Origin: Boswellia sacra
Taxonomy: Eukaryota > Streptophyta > Magnoliopsida > Sapindales > Burseraceae
Direction: 5' to 3'
NCBI GenBank assembly: GCA_013180625.2
Contig: SNVD02006226.1
Span: 85,001 to 149,000 of the forward strand
DNA length: 64,000 bases
Below are positions 1 to 12,745 of the stretch, piece after piece (the first letter of the stretch is position 1; each line of letters begins with the position of its first letter). A program made the translations under genes and the position numbers. The notes beneath the pieces are model-generated. The model searched no databases. It saw only the letters and a program-made list of their open reading frames with translations, and had not been told where the DNA came from.

Positions 1-461
1 AGAACAATAAAAGGCTTTATATCAGTGTTGCTAGAGTTTTTTATGCATAAAGTTCAACTAGTATGAAGTCATTGACCACAGCCTTCTCATGGTACTAAGT
101 GGCATTTTGACACTTTTTAAGCAAACTGGTGGTGGACGTGGTGAACAAGGTCAGTGCTGATTGGTTGGCTAGTAACAACTTGAGTAGACACAAGCTGAAC
201 TACTTCTATTGGTTGCTATCAACTATAATTAAGTGTGGTGAACTTTGGTGTCTATTTGTTAGTCTATTACTGTAACAGTCTACATTGCTTGCTTACATTA
301 TATAGAGCAATATAGAATAGTGTTATTCCAAAAAAGAAAAGAAATGGATCAATGATCTAAAGAATAAAATTAAATACTACCATAAAAATGTCCAGGTTAG
401 AAATCAATAAAAATAAGAACAATAACTTAACAAACTCAGGCTTTATTACAAACAAAAATAC
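1..461. other. AT-rich intergenic DNA
   Basis: I see no convincing coding potential on either strand. If the LRR exon at 462-640 belongs to a live minus-strand gene, its next exons should lie here or off the left edge. I could not find an LRR continuation in this stretch. Confidence 0.5.
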
Positions 462-640
462 CTTTAAGATGAACAAGACCGCCATAAATTCCACTACATC
501 TTTCTAGGTCCAACTTCACCAAGTTCATCAAGCCAGAAAAGGCACTCATTCCTTGGGCAATAATTGCATTATTTCTTCTAAAACTCAAACTTTTCAGGTT
601 CGGGAGATCTAAAAGATTTTCAGAATATAGAGTTGGAAGA
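462..640 (-). pseudogene. Single exon of an LRR protein (AT1G15740-like), fragment or edge of a gene
   Basis: The minus strand translates as a clean leucine-rich-repeat segment without stops. It includes the run LPNLKSLSFRRN, then AFSGLMNLVKLDLERC, then GGLVHLKG. This pattern (LDLERC...GGLVHLKGL) is characteristic of the plant cytoplasmic LRR proteins related to Arabidopsis AT1G15740. The reading ends at 462 exactly at a GT donor (AAAG|GTATTT), and an AG acceptor may lie near 610-640. No adjoining LRR exon is visible within 2 kb on the upstream side, so a relic is likelier than a complete gene. It could still be an internal exon of a gene whose 3' part lies left of the window. Function is unassigned beyond protein-protein interaction by LRRs. 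Confidence 0.55.
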
Positions 641-2558
641 GTTAATTAAAATTAATTCTTTTAACTCCAAAAGGGTTTCCCATATTAGGTCAATCTAAAG
701 CATGAGTACTATATTATCAAAACCAATATTAACTATCTTTTTCCAATTTTAATTGCCTTTTTCTATAAACAAGCAAGTTAATTACTTTAGTTTAACTAAT
801 TAAGGAGCTATCTTTGACAAGATTATATGTTTATCTTAGATTTAATGAAGGAAAATAATTAATTAATCATTAACTATTATTATTATTATTGTAATGTGGT
901 GGTGGGGACAACAAAATCAGGATTTGTTTAGTCGCTCCATGTCATCTTTAAAGCTAAACTTAGAGGCAAAATGCACGCACACTCACATAGAAACTCAATC
1001 ATATTGAAAACGATATGTTTCTTATTCTTCTCGTCAACATCTCTTTATTGTCCTTTGCATTTATTTTGTAATTACCACTCTAATATTTGTTTTCATATTT
1101 GGCTTCCTTTTAGGACATATACAATTTATTCTAATAATTACCATTCTAATTCGCTAGTCACAAACATAGCTCCTACATATAAATACAACCCAATAAGATG
1201 TCAATTGCTCGTTAGGCTAATTAATGAATCCTAACACATCCAATTTCATATGTCAGTAAATAGTAAATACAAGAATAATAATATGATTAATTCTAAGTTT
1301 TTATTCCAAATTTTGAATCATAAGTAATGTGGTTTGATTCATAATTATTATAGAGATGTTAAGTTAATGTGTTTCAAGTTATAATGTGATGGGGTTAGGT
1401 TATTGGAACTTAATTTTTTTGACTTAAATATTTTAAATTACTTTATTACTTTTCATTTCTATAATATAATACTGGTTGTAAAATGAATGCTGAAAGGTTA
1501 TTTTCATATCAATTCAACTACTTCTCATCATTGGATTAGTGATTCAATTACGTCATATATTGTTTGTGGAAAGTAGATGTGATGACCCGTAGCCCAACAA
1601 CACTTATTTACTCAAGTCTATGAGCCTAGCCCAATTACAATACCTACTGCCTAAGCAACCCAACACACTTTCAGCCCTTTTTGTTCAGCAGTACTACTAA
1701 ACCCAGCCCATTCTTTAATGCACTTTATATATAAATAAGTAGAACATCTACATGAAAAAGAGTGCAAAAAGAAAGAAAAGCAAAAAGTAGGTGTTGTGTT
1801 GTAAGGTTGAGGATTAAAGAGATGAATTTGGGAAAATATTATGCAATCACAGTCCCAGTGCAATTGGCTTTAAAACTCCACTTATTTAAACTCTTAAAAA
1901 AAAAGAAGGCATTAGTCATTAATAAAGCCTCAAATAAAATTTAATAAAATAAGATATTATTTAACTTGTTTAGTACTATTCAATTTTATGTCTTCTCTTG
2001 GTTGTATAATTAATTTTTATCATTAATTAGTAAGAATCAAAATTATTATTTATATATTCCCTTTACAATTTAATTATCTAATTGAATGTTAATCTTTTTG
2101 TTTGTTCAAAATTTGTACGCGTATAACTTATTTTTCACTTTTTATACGCATTATATTTCAAAATTTATGTATATACATGCATAAAAAAACCAAAATGAGG
2201 AAATGGAGTTTCAACAAGCAATTAAACGGAAAATTTAGCCAAAGAAGGAGAAGGAACAACATTGGTACTATATATGTATAGAAAGAATTAAAGAAAAAAG
2301 AAGTATAATGTTAATATTTAAAATTAAATGCTAAGCGCTACAAGACAAAATAATATGGCAACAAAACAAGGTTGAGTAGCATTAGATGTCTGAGCCGAAC
2401 TTACCATATAATATAACCCACTAAATTAAAATATTAAAAGATAATAAAGCCATTTAGAATTCTCCAACTTGTTATGCAGCAGCTAACCTAATTTAATTAA
2501 AAAGCTATAATTAAACCCACCAAGAGAGCTCCAAAATTTCACTTTATATTTCCCTTAT
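641..2558. other. AT-rich intergenic DNA
   Basis: No gene is recognised. Short open frames near 971-1234 and 1651-1944 lack motifs, splice context or plausible composition. The stretch holds a short ATT microsatellite at 873-891 and many A/T runs. Confidence 0.5.
873..891. repeat. (ATT)n microsatellite
   Basis: About six consecutive ATT units, ending in ATTG. Confidence 0.8.
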
Positions 2559-2574
2559 CACTACAAGAAAATTG
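2559..2574 (+). repeat. CACTA-type terminal sequence
   Basis: The sequence CACTACAAGAAAATTG matches the usual plant CACTA transposon terminus (CACTACAAGAAA). A weakly similar inverted sequence, matching at about 12 of 16 positions by eye, ends near 22020 (GTTGAAGTG). That would enclose the En/Spm protein relic at 19886-20605. The 3-bp flanks do not match, so the pairing is tentative. Confidence 0.4.
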
Positions 2575-2590
2575 CTTATAAATATATACT

Positions 2591-2610
2591 TGTGTGTGTG
2601 CGCGCGCGCG
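2591..2610. repeat. (TG)5(CG)5 alternating purine-pyrimidine tract
   Basis: Five TG units are followed by five CG units. This is a classic Z-DNA-prone dinucleotide tract, just inside the CACTA-type terminus. Confidence 0.85.
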
Positions 2611-5600
2611 TAAGCCACTAAGAATTAACTCAAAAACTTTCATACAGATCAAGGAAGTAGATTATCATTCGCATAGCGAATAGAAAGTTGTACATCCAGT
2701 TGAATTTAAAGCATCATGCATTGGTAGGTATCTAGGAAAACCACATCAAGTCAATTTAGAGCTACTGATAATCTTCTTAGAACTTAAATAAAACTAAGAT
2801 GTACCAAATCTTTGTCATAGCTCAAAACTAGTTTATAACCTATAAACAAAAGCTGAGCACTTTGTTTGGACAAGTTTGTTGTGCTGTTTGTCTTCAATGG
2901 GGAAATGGTAAGTCTTTAACCATTTGAAGTGGAGACTTTAAGACAAAGATACTTGTGTATTATGAATGCATTAAACATGGGCCACATAGAAATTATTCAT
3001 TTGATGAAAATACCGTGACTGAATGTGAATTTCTACACCTAAGCGCTGAAAGCATTCCTACCTTAATCCTGAGTGAGTAGTGTGTCTCTAGTATACAAGC
3101 TATAGTCTTTGACTAGAATAAAAAGTGAGATCTAAAATATTAAGGTCATTATCTTTGATAGTTGGAATTGTAAGATTTGTGTGCTAGCAGACACTATACC
3201 ATAGATATGGAATTCATAACTCCAAAAGGATTGCAAAATATCACCTTGATAGTTTTACAAGGTTTTATTTGAGAGAATGTTGGCCTGGTGTTTAATAAAA
3301 GTTGTTTATTAAACATAGATTTATTTGAATAAATCTCAACTCATTTAAATAGTGTAAAACTGATGTCAAGGGCCTGAGATGTAATTGGAGGGTAACATGG
3401 TAAATCATACCTAGCTCCAATTATTAGTATTTTATGAAGGATAATTATTTAAACCTTATGCTCAATGGATATGGCTCAAAGAAATAATTTAATTAGATCA
3501 AATTATTAAGTTTTCTGTAAAAAGTATTTAATGCAAGAGTGTAACTTTGGATCTACAGTAGAATCGATCAAAGATAATAAGTGGAGTCCACAACAGTTAT
3601 GAGATAATAGGGGAGTAGATCAAACTTGTTGGAGCTTATAATTAAATATGTCTATCAAGGTCCCCTAGATAGCTGATATAAATTGTCTGAGCAAGAATTA
3701 GACTTGATAAATTAATTATTTAATTTAATTGGGTTTATTAAAGATTAAAGCTAAGGTATTAAATTAAATATATTTGACTAGTAAATAAGCTCATTATTTA
3801 ATGAATTTGATTAATTAAATAATAAAGTATTTGAACCAATTTAATTAATTAGATTAATCGGCTTATATTTATTGTGATTAATTAAAAGCCTACACGAAAT
3901 TGGGTTAGACCTAATTGAGTGTTAAAAGCCCAACAAAAAACTTAATTAGATTAAGTTCTAGGAGCTAAGAAAATTAGTTAAACTAAACCTAAAGAATTAC
4001 GTTTACTAGTCAACAGTGGACAAGAATTAACAGAGCCATAAAAATGATGAATTAGGTCAGAGTTCAAGTGAACAAGGAACAAGCCATCACTTTTCTATTG
4101 TTCACAAGATAATGTTCACCTATTACACTTCACGCAATACTGTTTACCAGTTATTGTTCACTCAGTACTGTTGATCTAGCACTGTCAATGCAGTACTGCT
4201 CATCGATTACTATTGATTTGACACTGTTTATCCGACATAGTCCAATGATTTTAAAACGCTCAGACGTCTCGTTTAGACAGTTTTTAGACATACCTAAGAA
4301 CCGAAGTGATGAGAAAGCAAATCAAATTTTGAAGCCTGTACTCACAAGATCTTAGTCTCGGAGGCTATTTTGTAGTCTTGAAGTGTTCAGATTTAGTACT
4401 GAGTTCCTACAATATATTATTGCCATTAATAAGTATATTTAATAAGGTTTTTTAATAATGCCATTAATATATATAAGAAATCGTATATATTATTGGGGAA
4501 AACTCCACACATTAGTAGATTTCCATCCAAGATGTTACGGCTGTCAATTATCTTATTATGGTATGAAATTTTTTTTTTCCAGTCTAATCTCCTTAAGTTA
4601 ATAGGAATCCTTATTTCTAAAGATATTGATCAATATTAAATACGGTGAATCACTTTAACAAATAAAAAACATCCTAAATGCAAGCTTTTGTAAAAATTGC
4701 TTTGTACATTGTTCTTATTTTTTAACCTCAATTCACAGACATTTTGTAGACAACAAGATGGAGAACCATGGTGGTATGTTTTTCAGTTTATTTTTTGTAC
4801 TATAGTAATATATTTTGTATTTTTTTTTCCTTTAAGAGTTTGAAAGTTTTTTTTTTCAATATTTGATTTTATTGTTTTTTTATTTGCAGTACTAGTAGTG
4901 TAGCCGAACTGTTTTTTGGATGAACAAGGTATTTTGATTCCAGTGTTATGATTCTATTGAGCAATCCTAGAAAGAGATCCAAAGATTAATAATATAAAAT
5001 ATTATATATTTTAATCATATCAAATGCTAATTAATATTTTTCGGTTTTATTTTTTCAATTATTTTATAACTTTTTTTTACCCCTTTTTACTTTTAGTTGG
5101 ACTGCAATTTCTTTGAGCTATTTGACACCACGGATTTCTTCTTCCTTTAATCACTTACTTCAAGTGTACCACTCCTCGCTCGTAGCCCTTCTCGACTGAT
5201 AGAATATGAATTATCTTGTTTGGGTCTAAGCGATCTCTTGGTTTCATGCTAGCAGCCATACTTGCTCAATGAGGAGAACAAGCTTAAGGTTGTGATCGTT
5301 GATTCATCTTGCCTTGGCTAGGCTGTTTGAGAACGTGTTCAATCTCCTCCTAATCATAAACTGTTTTGCACCACCGAGTTCTCTTTATTTCATCACTATT
5401 TCCCCTAATTTTTAATCATGTCTACAACAATTTTCTAAATCCTCAAATTCTTTCCATCAAGTATTTGGGGGTTTCTAAAATTTCTTATAACTCCTTAGAA
5501 ATTAGGAATTTCCATAGTTGTGATTGAAGCACCTTTTCTGCAACTTTTATTTGGTGTTGAAATTGTCTCCCAACATCAATGTTGCTATGTTTTAGTGAAG

Positions 5601-5795
5601 GGTGCTAATCTCTCTGCTACACTTCATTCTGACAGAAATCATACGAAAGAGAGTCGTTGGCTTGCCCAACCAAATAGCAATTAGCAACACAGACTAACCT
5701 GATGGAAAATCTATTAATGATAACTACAAGTGAATCAATGGTATTTAAAAGTTACTTTTATGATTGTATTTTAGTTCTTTACTGTAACATATGTA
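2611..5795. other. AT-rich intergenic DNA, likely decayed repeats
   Basis: No intact gene is seen. The segment 3280-4420 has the texture of an old LTR (TTAATTAA-rich, then a short-motif array at 4137-4238). I could not find matching ends or a target duplication. The part 4490-5795 could be interior of the CACTA element that also left the relic at 19886-20605, since the Athila element was inserted directly between them. Confidence 0.4.
4137..4238 (+). repeat. Degenerate ~14-15-nt array of ACTGT motifs
   Basis: Units such as TACTGTTGATCTAG, CACTGTCAATGCAG, TACTGCTCATCGAT and CACTGTTTATCCGA follow one another every 14-15 nt. Comparable ACTGT/ACAGT spacing occurs at 46488-46535 inside the inverted solo LTR, which suggests this stretch is also LTR-derived. 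Confidence 0.5.
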
Positions 5796-5800
5796 AAATC

Positions 5801-7315
5801 TGATGAACACTTAAATATGTATACTTAATAAGAGCTTAATTCATCATATTGCATTAATAGTGTCACTAAATTCCTTAAATTAAGCATATTTCAGCTTTTG
5901 TTACAAGTTTGGTAAAATGGGCATAACTTTCTATTTATATTTCAGAATAGTACAACTCTTGATTTGTTGAAAAAATGATTAAATTATCTACAAGATTGTA
6001 TTTTAACAAGCATCATGAAATTTGAGCTCTCAGTGGACAAAAAATGAGCTTGAAGTGAACTCATCTACAGTTTCGACCCAGTCTGACCGTGCCTTTGTAT
6101 TTTGACCATATCTCTTGATATTCGTATCTAAATCGTATGAATCAAGATGTTCTAGAAAACTGAGAGAAATATCTACAACTTTCACGAACACATGTGATCA
6201 AAATTCTAAATAATTTGGTGCCGAAATCGGTGGTCAAAGTCGGTGCACATGATGATCCAAATTGTCAACAAAATATTTTACAATTGTCCATTTATAATTT
6301 GACAAGTTTGCCCCTGAATGTATCTATAAATAGAAGTGCATTGTGACCCTTTAGGGCATCTTGGCTTTTGTTGGGATCTCTTATTATTGTGTTTTTCTCT
6401 CTTTTGTTTTGTTCTCTTAATGTTATTAATAAATTTTCTTTTTCTTACAATTTGTTTTTTTCTTTCATAATGTTTTGCTAAATTCTCTTTTGCTAAGATG
6501 AAAGGGTGAAACCCTTGATATGAGAATACGGATTTTCTAAACCCTTGATATGTGCTTAATAATCATAATCTTTTGTTATTTATTTCATAAGATTTATATT
6601 TATTTCCCTAATCAATCTTGACACCACTCGTAAAGTGGAGGTCTTGATCCATTGTAGCTAATTTTTGGCAAATCAAATGTTTAATCCTTTCTAGATGGCG
6701 TATAGTTCTTACTTACTGACAAAAGTCTAGTTAGGAACCTTGATTTGTTATAGACATATGGTGATTGGCACATTGGATGCTTGAACCCGTTTACAAGAAG
6801 TGGTATAATTATTGGTAACGAAACAAATAAAATTCATATAACTAAAATTGGCTTAAATGACATACCTTCCGATTGGAACTTTCTTGATGTGTGGATTCCA
6901 ATTGAGTTATAATTAGGTTGTCTATTCTTATTTGATGTATCAAGGGCGGACCCCCTAACCGTAATTTTCATTATTATTGTGTCAAATCCTCTTACTTGTG
7001 TAATTTAAGTATTCTTGTTTATTGTTTATAAACTTGTTCTTTTATTTGCTATGATAGGTTTTATCTCCTATTTCCATGGATGGTTTTACCACTTTTTATT
7101 GTTGTTTACATTTGAATGGTCGGTAGTACCGCCTACCATCTTTACTTTTATTTGTTAATATCATCTTGTTATTCATTTAAATTATTCATATCATATTTGC
7201 TTACCTTTTAGTTTGTAGCGCTAAATCCCCTTCCTCGTAGATCAACTCCGGTCTTGCCAGGTTCATTACTTCGATACTCTTATACTTAGAAGATAATCCT
7301 TTTTTTTATTTGTCA
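5801..7315 (+). repeat. 5' LTR of the Athila-type element
   Basis: It is about 1515 bp and aligns throughout with 18274-19838. The 3' part carries the segment CCTTCCTCGTAGATCAACTC near 7230, a typical Athila/Tat LTR-end signature. The end is TGTCA at 7315, directly before the primer site. Confidence 0.93.
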
Positions 7316-7321
7316 AGTTTT

Positions 7322-7339
7322 TGGCACCGTTGCCAGGGA
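7322..7339 (+). other. Primer binding site (tRNA-Asp type)
   Basis: TGGCACCGTTGCCAGGGA starts six bases inside the 5' LTR boundary. It matches the complement of the plant tRNA-Asp 3' end at about 16 of 18 bases. This primer is usual for Athila/Tat elements. Confidence 0.8.
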
Positions 7340-7509
7340 AGGTAAAATTTGACGTGCAAAATTGTAAGTATTCCCTTTTCTCTTTTTTAGATCTTAATTT
7401 TTCTTTTTGTGTGTTCATCTTTTCCTTTCTCTTTCAAATTTGCATGACAATTTGTTCATGCACATCTAGTGGTAGACTTGTTAGGAAAACATCACCTTCC
7501 CTAGAAAAG

Positions 7510-9112
7510 ATGGCCGATAATCAAGTGGAAAGGTTTACGGATGAAAGGGACAATCGTTCCCAGCAATATGACCAAAACCAACTAAGAAGCCTTAGAGATT
7601 ACATGAATCCAGTAAGGACTAGTGCGCCATCTTGTGTAGTTTGTCCTCCCGATGAAATCCATTTCAATTTCAAACCGAGTTTTATTTGACTTTTACCCAC
7701 CTTTCAGGGCCTTGATATGGAGAACTCATATTCACACTTAAAAATCTTTGAAGAGGTGTGTAACTCCTACAGTGACCCAAATTTAACATAAACACTATTA
7801 GATTAAAGCTTTTTCCTTTTTCTTTAAAAGGTAAAGCTATAACATGGCTACAAAATTTGAGGTCAAGTTCCATCAGTTCATGGGATGAGATAAAACAACA
7901 ATTTTTTTTTAAAAAAAATTCCTACCCATAGAACAAATTCTCTTAAAAGGCAAATTACCACTTTCACTCAAAAATAAGGAAAAACCCTTTACCAATGTTG
8001 GGATAGGTATAAAGAATTACTTACTACTTATCCTCACCATGATTTTGAAACTTGGAGAATAGTTGCACGCTTCTATAAAGGGTTAACACCTCAAGGTAGG
8101 TAACTAGTAAAGCTAATGTGTAACGGACAATTTGGAGATAAAAATCCTGATGAAGCAATTGACTACATAAAATCATTAGCAGACAAAGCCCAAAATTAGG
8201 AAACTGCTGGCACCTATGAGGTACCAAGTAAAGCCTTACCCTCGACATCTAGTAGAGGCATTTACAACCTTAGGGAAGACCATGACCTTCAAGCCAAATA
8301 TGCATCCCTAGCTAGAAAAGTCGAGGCTAAAAAAAAGTGGTCAATTGAATTATGTTCAAGAAATTGTCTGTCACATTTGTAATGCTAAAGACCATCCTAC
8401 CAATGATTGCCCAACTTTGCCTGCTTTTAAGGAATGTCTCCATGAACAAGCCAATGTCCTGAATACTTTCAAAATGCCAAATCACAATCCATACTTACAA
8501 ACCTACAATCCCGATTGGAGAAATTATCCGAATTTTAGTTAGAAAAATGACAATCATGCACAATCTTTACAAGTCCCTTTTCAAACACAGTAAAATTTTC
8601 AAAATTCTCATAATCATGCATATGTTCCTTCTCCTAGGAAGGACCTTGAAGAAACATTGCATTCATTCATTACAAAGCAAGAGATTCTCAATAGTCAAAC
8701 TGCTCAAACATTAGCAAATTTGTCAGACACTCTTGCAAAATTTGCATCCACACTTAGCATTCAAGAAAAGGGGAAATTTTCTTCTCAAACATTGCAGAAC
8801 CCCAAAGATCAATCTAACTCAAGTGTGGATAGTTCAAATAGCCATTATGTGGACCAAGTCAAATCAGTCATGACCCTTCGCAATGGTAAGGTTATTGAAA
8901 AACACATTCCAAAACCTTACAAAAAAGAAGATGAATCGATCTCCAAAGGTCAGGAAGAGGTTACCAAACCAACACTTAGCGAAGAAGGAACCAAATCCCC
9001 ACTTATGCCTCCATTTCCTCAAGCATTGGCCACACAAAAAAAAAAAAGCCAACTCATAATTCTGAAATTTTTGAAATTTTCAAACAAGTCAAGGTCAATA
9101 TTCCCTTGCTAG
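7510..9112 (+). pseudogene. gag: Athila gag, disrupted
   Basis: The start ATG at 7510 opens MADNQVERF. It leads into the Athila gag signature LRDYMNPVRTSAPSC and HFNFKPSFI, followed after a stop at 7687 by LLPTFQGLD and FEEVCNSYSD. After a shift near 7785 the reading resumes as LKLFPFSLKGKAITWLQNL, the conserved gag core. A CCHC zinc knuckle (C-x2-C-x4-H-x4-C, CHICNAKDHPTNDC) lies at about 8369-8410. A low-complexity C-terminal stretch with the motif VMTLRNGK runs to about 9110. Several stops and shifts make the copy non-functional. The protein would have formed the particle core and bound RNA. Confidence 0.88.
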
Positions 9113-9195
9113 ATGTAATCAACTAGATATCTTCTTATGAAAATTTTTTGAAAGATTTGTGTACTGTAAAAAAAAAAATTGAGTGTGAAACAGAA

Positions 9196-9660
9196 GGCCT
9201 TTCTAGTCAAGCAAATAAGTGCTATTCTTGAAAACAATAATACAATGAAATATAAGGATTCATGTTGTCATACAATTTCATGTATTATTGGAGATCATAA
9301 AATTGAACAAGCTTTACTTGATCTTAGTGCTAGTGTAAATTTGCTTACATAATCAATTTTTCAGAAACTCAATCTAGGTGAGATAAAGCTTACTTTTGTG
9401 ACTCTTTTGCTTGCTAATAGATCAATTAAAGTGCCAAGGGGAGTAGTAGAAGATGTGTTAGCTCAAGTCGATAAATTCATTTACCCATTAGATTTTATCA
9501 TCTTGGATACACAACCAGTGGAAGTATATAATTCAATTCTTGTCATTTTAGGCGTCCATTTCTAGCTATCTCTAATGCTTTGATTAATTACAGGAATGGA
9601 GTCATGAAGCTATACATTCGGGAACATGACATTGGAACTTAATGTTTTTAATATGTGCAA
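9196..9660 (+). pseudogene. Athila aspartic protease region, disrupted
   Basis: The reading ALLDLSASVNLLT is a mutated form of the retroviral-type protease active site; the usual D-x-G-A-S has Ser in place of Gly. It is followed by VPRGVVEDVLAQVDKFIYP and DFIILDTQPV, the standard Athila protease flank. A stop interrupts just after VNLL and another after the remnant of the ILGRPFL motif. The following LELNVFNMCKQP is the usual linker to RT. Confidence 0.82.
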
Positions 9661-9899
9661 ACAACCGCATGAAGAAGATGATGAAATTGAGGAGGCTAAT
9701 ATGATTGAAACTATTGTGGAAGACCACATCCAAAAAAGGAGTTTTTTTAACCCTTTGGAAACCTGTTTAGTCAATTCATTAGAATCGAGTATGCAACTAG
9801 AGCCTAATCTTTCTAATATATGTTCTTTACTGGATTGTGTGTAGGTCATGGAAAAAGTCTCAAAAACACAATTCAAAAAATTGAGGCAAATGAATGAAA

Positions 9900-11480
9900 G
9901 CAAGGAAAAGGAAGCCCCCAAGTTAGAACTGAAGCCCTTACCTGAAAGACTAAAATACGCATATCTTCGAGAGAATCAGACATATCCGGTGATAATTTCT
10001 TCATCCCTCACAAGCGAGCAACAAGGTAAGTTGATAGAAGTGCTCAAAAGGCATAAAAATGCAATTAGGTGGACTTTAAAAGACATAAAAGGCATTAACC
10101 CTTTGATTTGGACACATAGAATATATTTAGAGGAAAATGCCAAAACATTCTAACAACCTCAAAGGAGATTAAATCCCCACATGAAATAGGTCATTAGGGC
10201 TGAAGTTCTTAAACTACTTGATGTGAGAATTATCCACCCTATCTCGGATAGTAAGTGGGTAAGTCCTACACAAGTAGTACCTAAGCAATTTGACATTGCA
10301 GTAGTAAAAAATGAAAAGGGTGAATCATTACCAACTCGAGTCTCATCTAGTTGAAGGATGTGCATTGACTATAGAAAATTAAATACTGTCACTAGAAAAG
10401 ACCATTTTTCATTACCATTCCTTGACCAAATTTTAGAAAGAGTAGCAGGGCACTCCTACTACTGCTTTCTCAATAGATACTCAGGCTATTATCAAACTCT
10501 CATTGCACTTGAAGACCAAGAAAAGACCACATTTACGTGCCCCTTCAGCACTTTTGTATTTAGAAGGATGCCTTTTAGACTTTGTAATGCTCCAGCTACT
10601 TTTCAAAGATGCATGTTAAGCATTTTCATTGATATGATTGAGCATTGGTTAGAAGTTTTCATGGATGATTTAACTGTCTTTGGAAATTCTTTTGATAATT
10701 ATCTTGAAAACTTAGAAAAAGTTTTTAGTAGGTGTGAAGAAAAAGGTCTTATTTTGAGTTGGGAAAAATGTCATTATATGTTTACTTCGGGAATTGTCTT
10801 AGGTCATATAGTGTCTTCCAAGGGAATTGAAGCACAGTCAAAGAGATCCATTCATTCTCAAGGTATGCCAGATTTTATAGAAGGCTCATAAGAAATTTTT
10901 GTGCTATATCTAAACCTTTTTGTAACCTCTTAATAAAATATATTTCTTTTGAATGGACTCAAGAATGTCAAAATGCCTTTGATAAGTTAATTGGACTTTT
11001 TACAACTGCTCCAATTATATAATCTCCTGATTGGTCCTTGCCTTTTAAATTGATGTGTGATGCGATTAACTTTTTGTTGGTGTTGTCTTAGGACAAAGAA
11101 AAGAAGGTAAGCCTTATGTGATATACTATGCAAGTAGGACTTTAAATGGTGCGCAAATGAATTACACAACAACTGAAAAAGAACTACATGCAGTAGTATT
11201 TGCATTGGACAAATTTCAATCTTATTTAATTGGTTCTCCACTGACCATGTAGCTGTGAGATATTTAATGTCTAAATAGGATGCAAAACCTACTTTGATAC
11301 AGTGGATCTTATTGCTCCAAGAATTCGACATCACAATAAATGATAAGAAAGGAGCTGAAAATATTGTTGCAGACTATCTATCAAGATTAACGACAGAGAC
11401 ATTAATTGAAACTTCACCTATCAATGACTCTTTTCCGGATGTTTTTATTCTTCATTGCTGCAGTACCTTGGTTTGCTAAC
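9900..11480 (+). pseudogene. pol: Athila reverse transcriptase and RNase H, disrupted
   Basis: The RT begins with LPERLKYAYL. It contains TWTLKDI-like and HRIYLEE motifs, then KWVSPTQVVPK and MCIDYRKLN near 10358. The polymerase box is FMDD at about 10658-10669, the usual gypsy variant of YxDD. This is followed by FSRCEEKGLILSWEKCHYM and GIVLGHIVSSKGIE. RNase H remnants (GQRKEGKPYVIYYASRTL, TTTEKELHAVVFALDKF and ADYLSRL) span about 11030-11390. Stops and shifts occur at about 10150, 10345, 10890, 11090 and 11250. The long RT stretch (10358-10891) is still open, with the catalytic Asp pair retained. Confidence 0.9.
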
Positions 11481-11499
11481 ATTGTAAAATTTTTTGCAA

Positions 11500-12745
11500 C
11501 AGGAGAAATACCACCTCATTGGAACGCTTAAGACAAAAGAAAGTTTTTGACTGAGGTGAAAAATTTTTATTGGGATGATCCATATTTGTTCAAATATTAT
11601 CTGGATCAAATAATCAGAAGATGCATACCCGACAATGGGGTAAGTAGTGTCATTAATTTTTGTCATTCTGAAGCATGTGGAGGACACTTTTCATCTAAAA
11701 AAACAGCTGTTAAAATCTTGCAATGTGGATTTTATTGGCCCCCTTATTTAAACATGCATATGCATTTTGCAAAACTTGTGAAAATTGTCAAAAATTGGGA
11801 TCCGTTTCAAAACGAAATATGATGCCTTTAAATCCCATTCTTGTTGTTGAAATCTTTGACTGTTAGTGGGACCTTTCCACCCTCATTTGGTTTTGTGTAC
11901 ATTCTTGTTGTAATAGACTATATTTCAAAATGGGTCAAGGCAATTCCATGTCGAAAACAATGATCACAAAACAGTTATCAAATTCTTGAAAGAGAATATC
12001 TTGTGTAGATTTGGAATTCCTCGAGCCATTATTAGTGATGGGGGTACACATTTTTGTAACAAACCATTTGAAACTCTAATGAAGAAATATGAAATAACCC
12101 ATAAAGTTTCTATACCTTATCACCCGCAAACAAGTGGACAAGTTGAATTAGCTAATAAGGAGATAAAATAGATCTAAAAAAAATGGTTAATCCAAACCGT
12201 AAAGATTGGTCTATAAGACTTAATGATGCACTTTGGGCCTACCGAACTACTTTCAAAACATCATTGGAAATGTCTCATTATCGATTAGTTTTTAGAAAAC
12301 CTTGTCACTTGCCTGTGGAAATTGAGCATAAAGCTTACTGGGCCATTAAAACATTTAACATAAATTTAGACGATGCTTGCAAGTTACGTAAACTCCAACT
12401 GAGTGAACTTGAAGAAATCAGAAATGAGGTTTATGAAAATTCCAAAATCTACAAAGAAAAAATGAAAGCTTTTCATGACAAATGCATTGTTAGAAAATCT
12501 TTTGAACCTTCATAAAAAGTTCTTTTGTATGATTAAAGATTGCATTTGTTTCCTGGTAAACTTCGATCTTGTTAGACTGGGCATTTCATTGTTAAAATTG
12601 TTTTCCCTTATGGAGTAGTTGAAATTGAGAATCCAAAGAGTGGTAATGTTTTTAAAGTTAATGGATAACGGTTAAAACCATTCTTTGAAAATTTTGATCA
12701 AAATAAAGAGTCTATTACTTTAGTCGATCCTTTTTAAGGATTGAT
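11500..12745 (+). pseudogene. Athila integrase, disrupted
   Basis: An HHCC-type region with CHSEACGGHFSSKKT and GFYWP lies at about 11660-11740. The catalytic core retains [11 protein letters not shown] (second Asp) near 12034 and the [12 protein letters not shown]lu near 12135. The run [23 protein letters not shown] is diagnostic of Athila integrase. The C-terminal part ends KVNG..LKPFFENF...VDPF at about 12740. The first catalytic region near 11840-11950 is shifted, and stops occur at about 11821, 12171 and 12515. Confidence 0.9.

Noticed and set aside
971..1234. 87-codon frame
   Set aside because: It is low-complexity AT-rich DNA with no motif or gene context.
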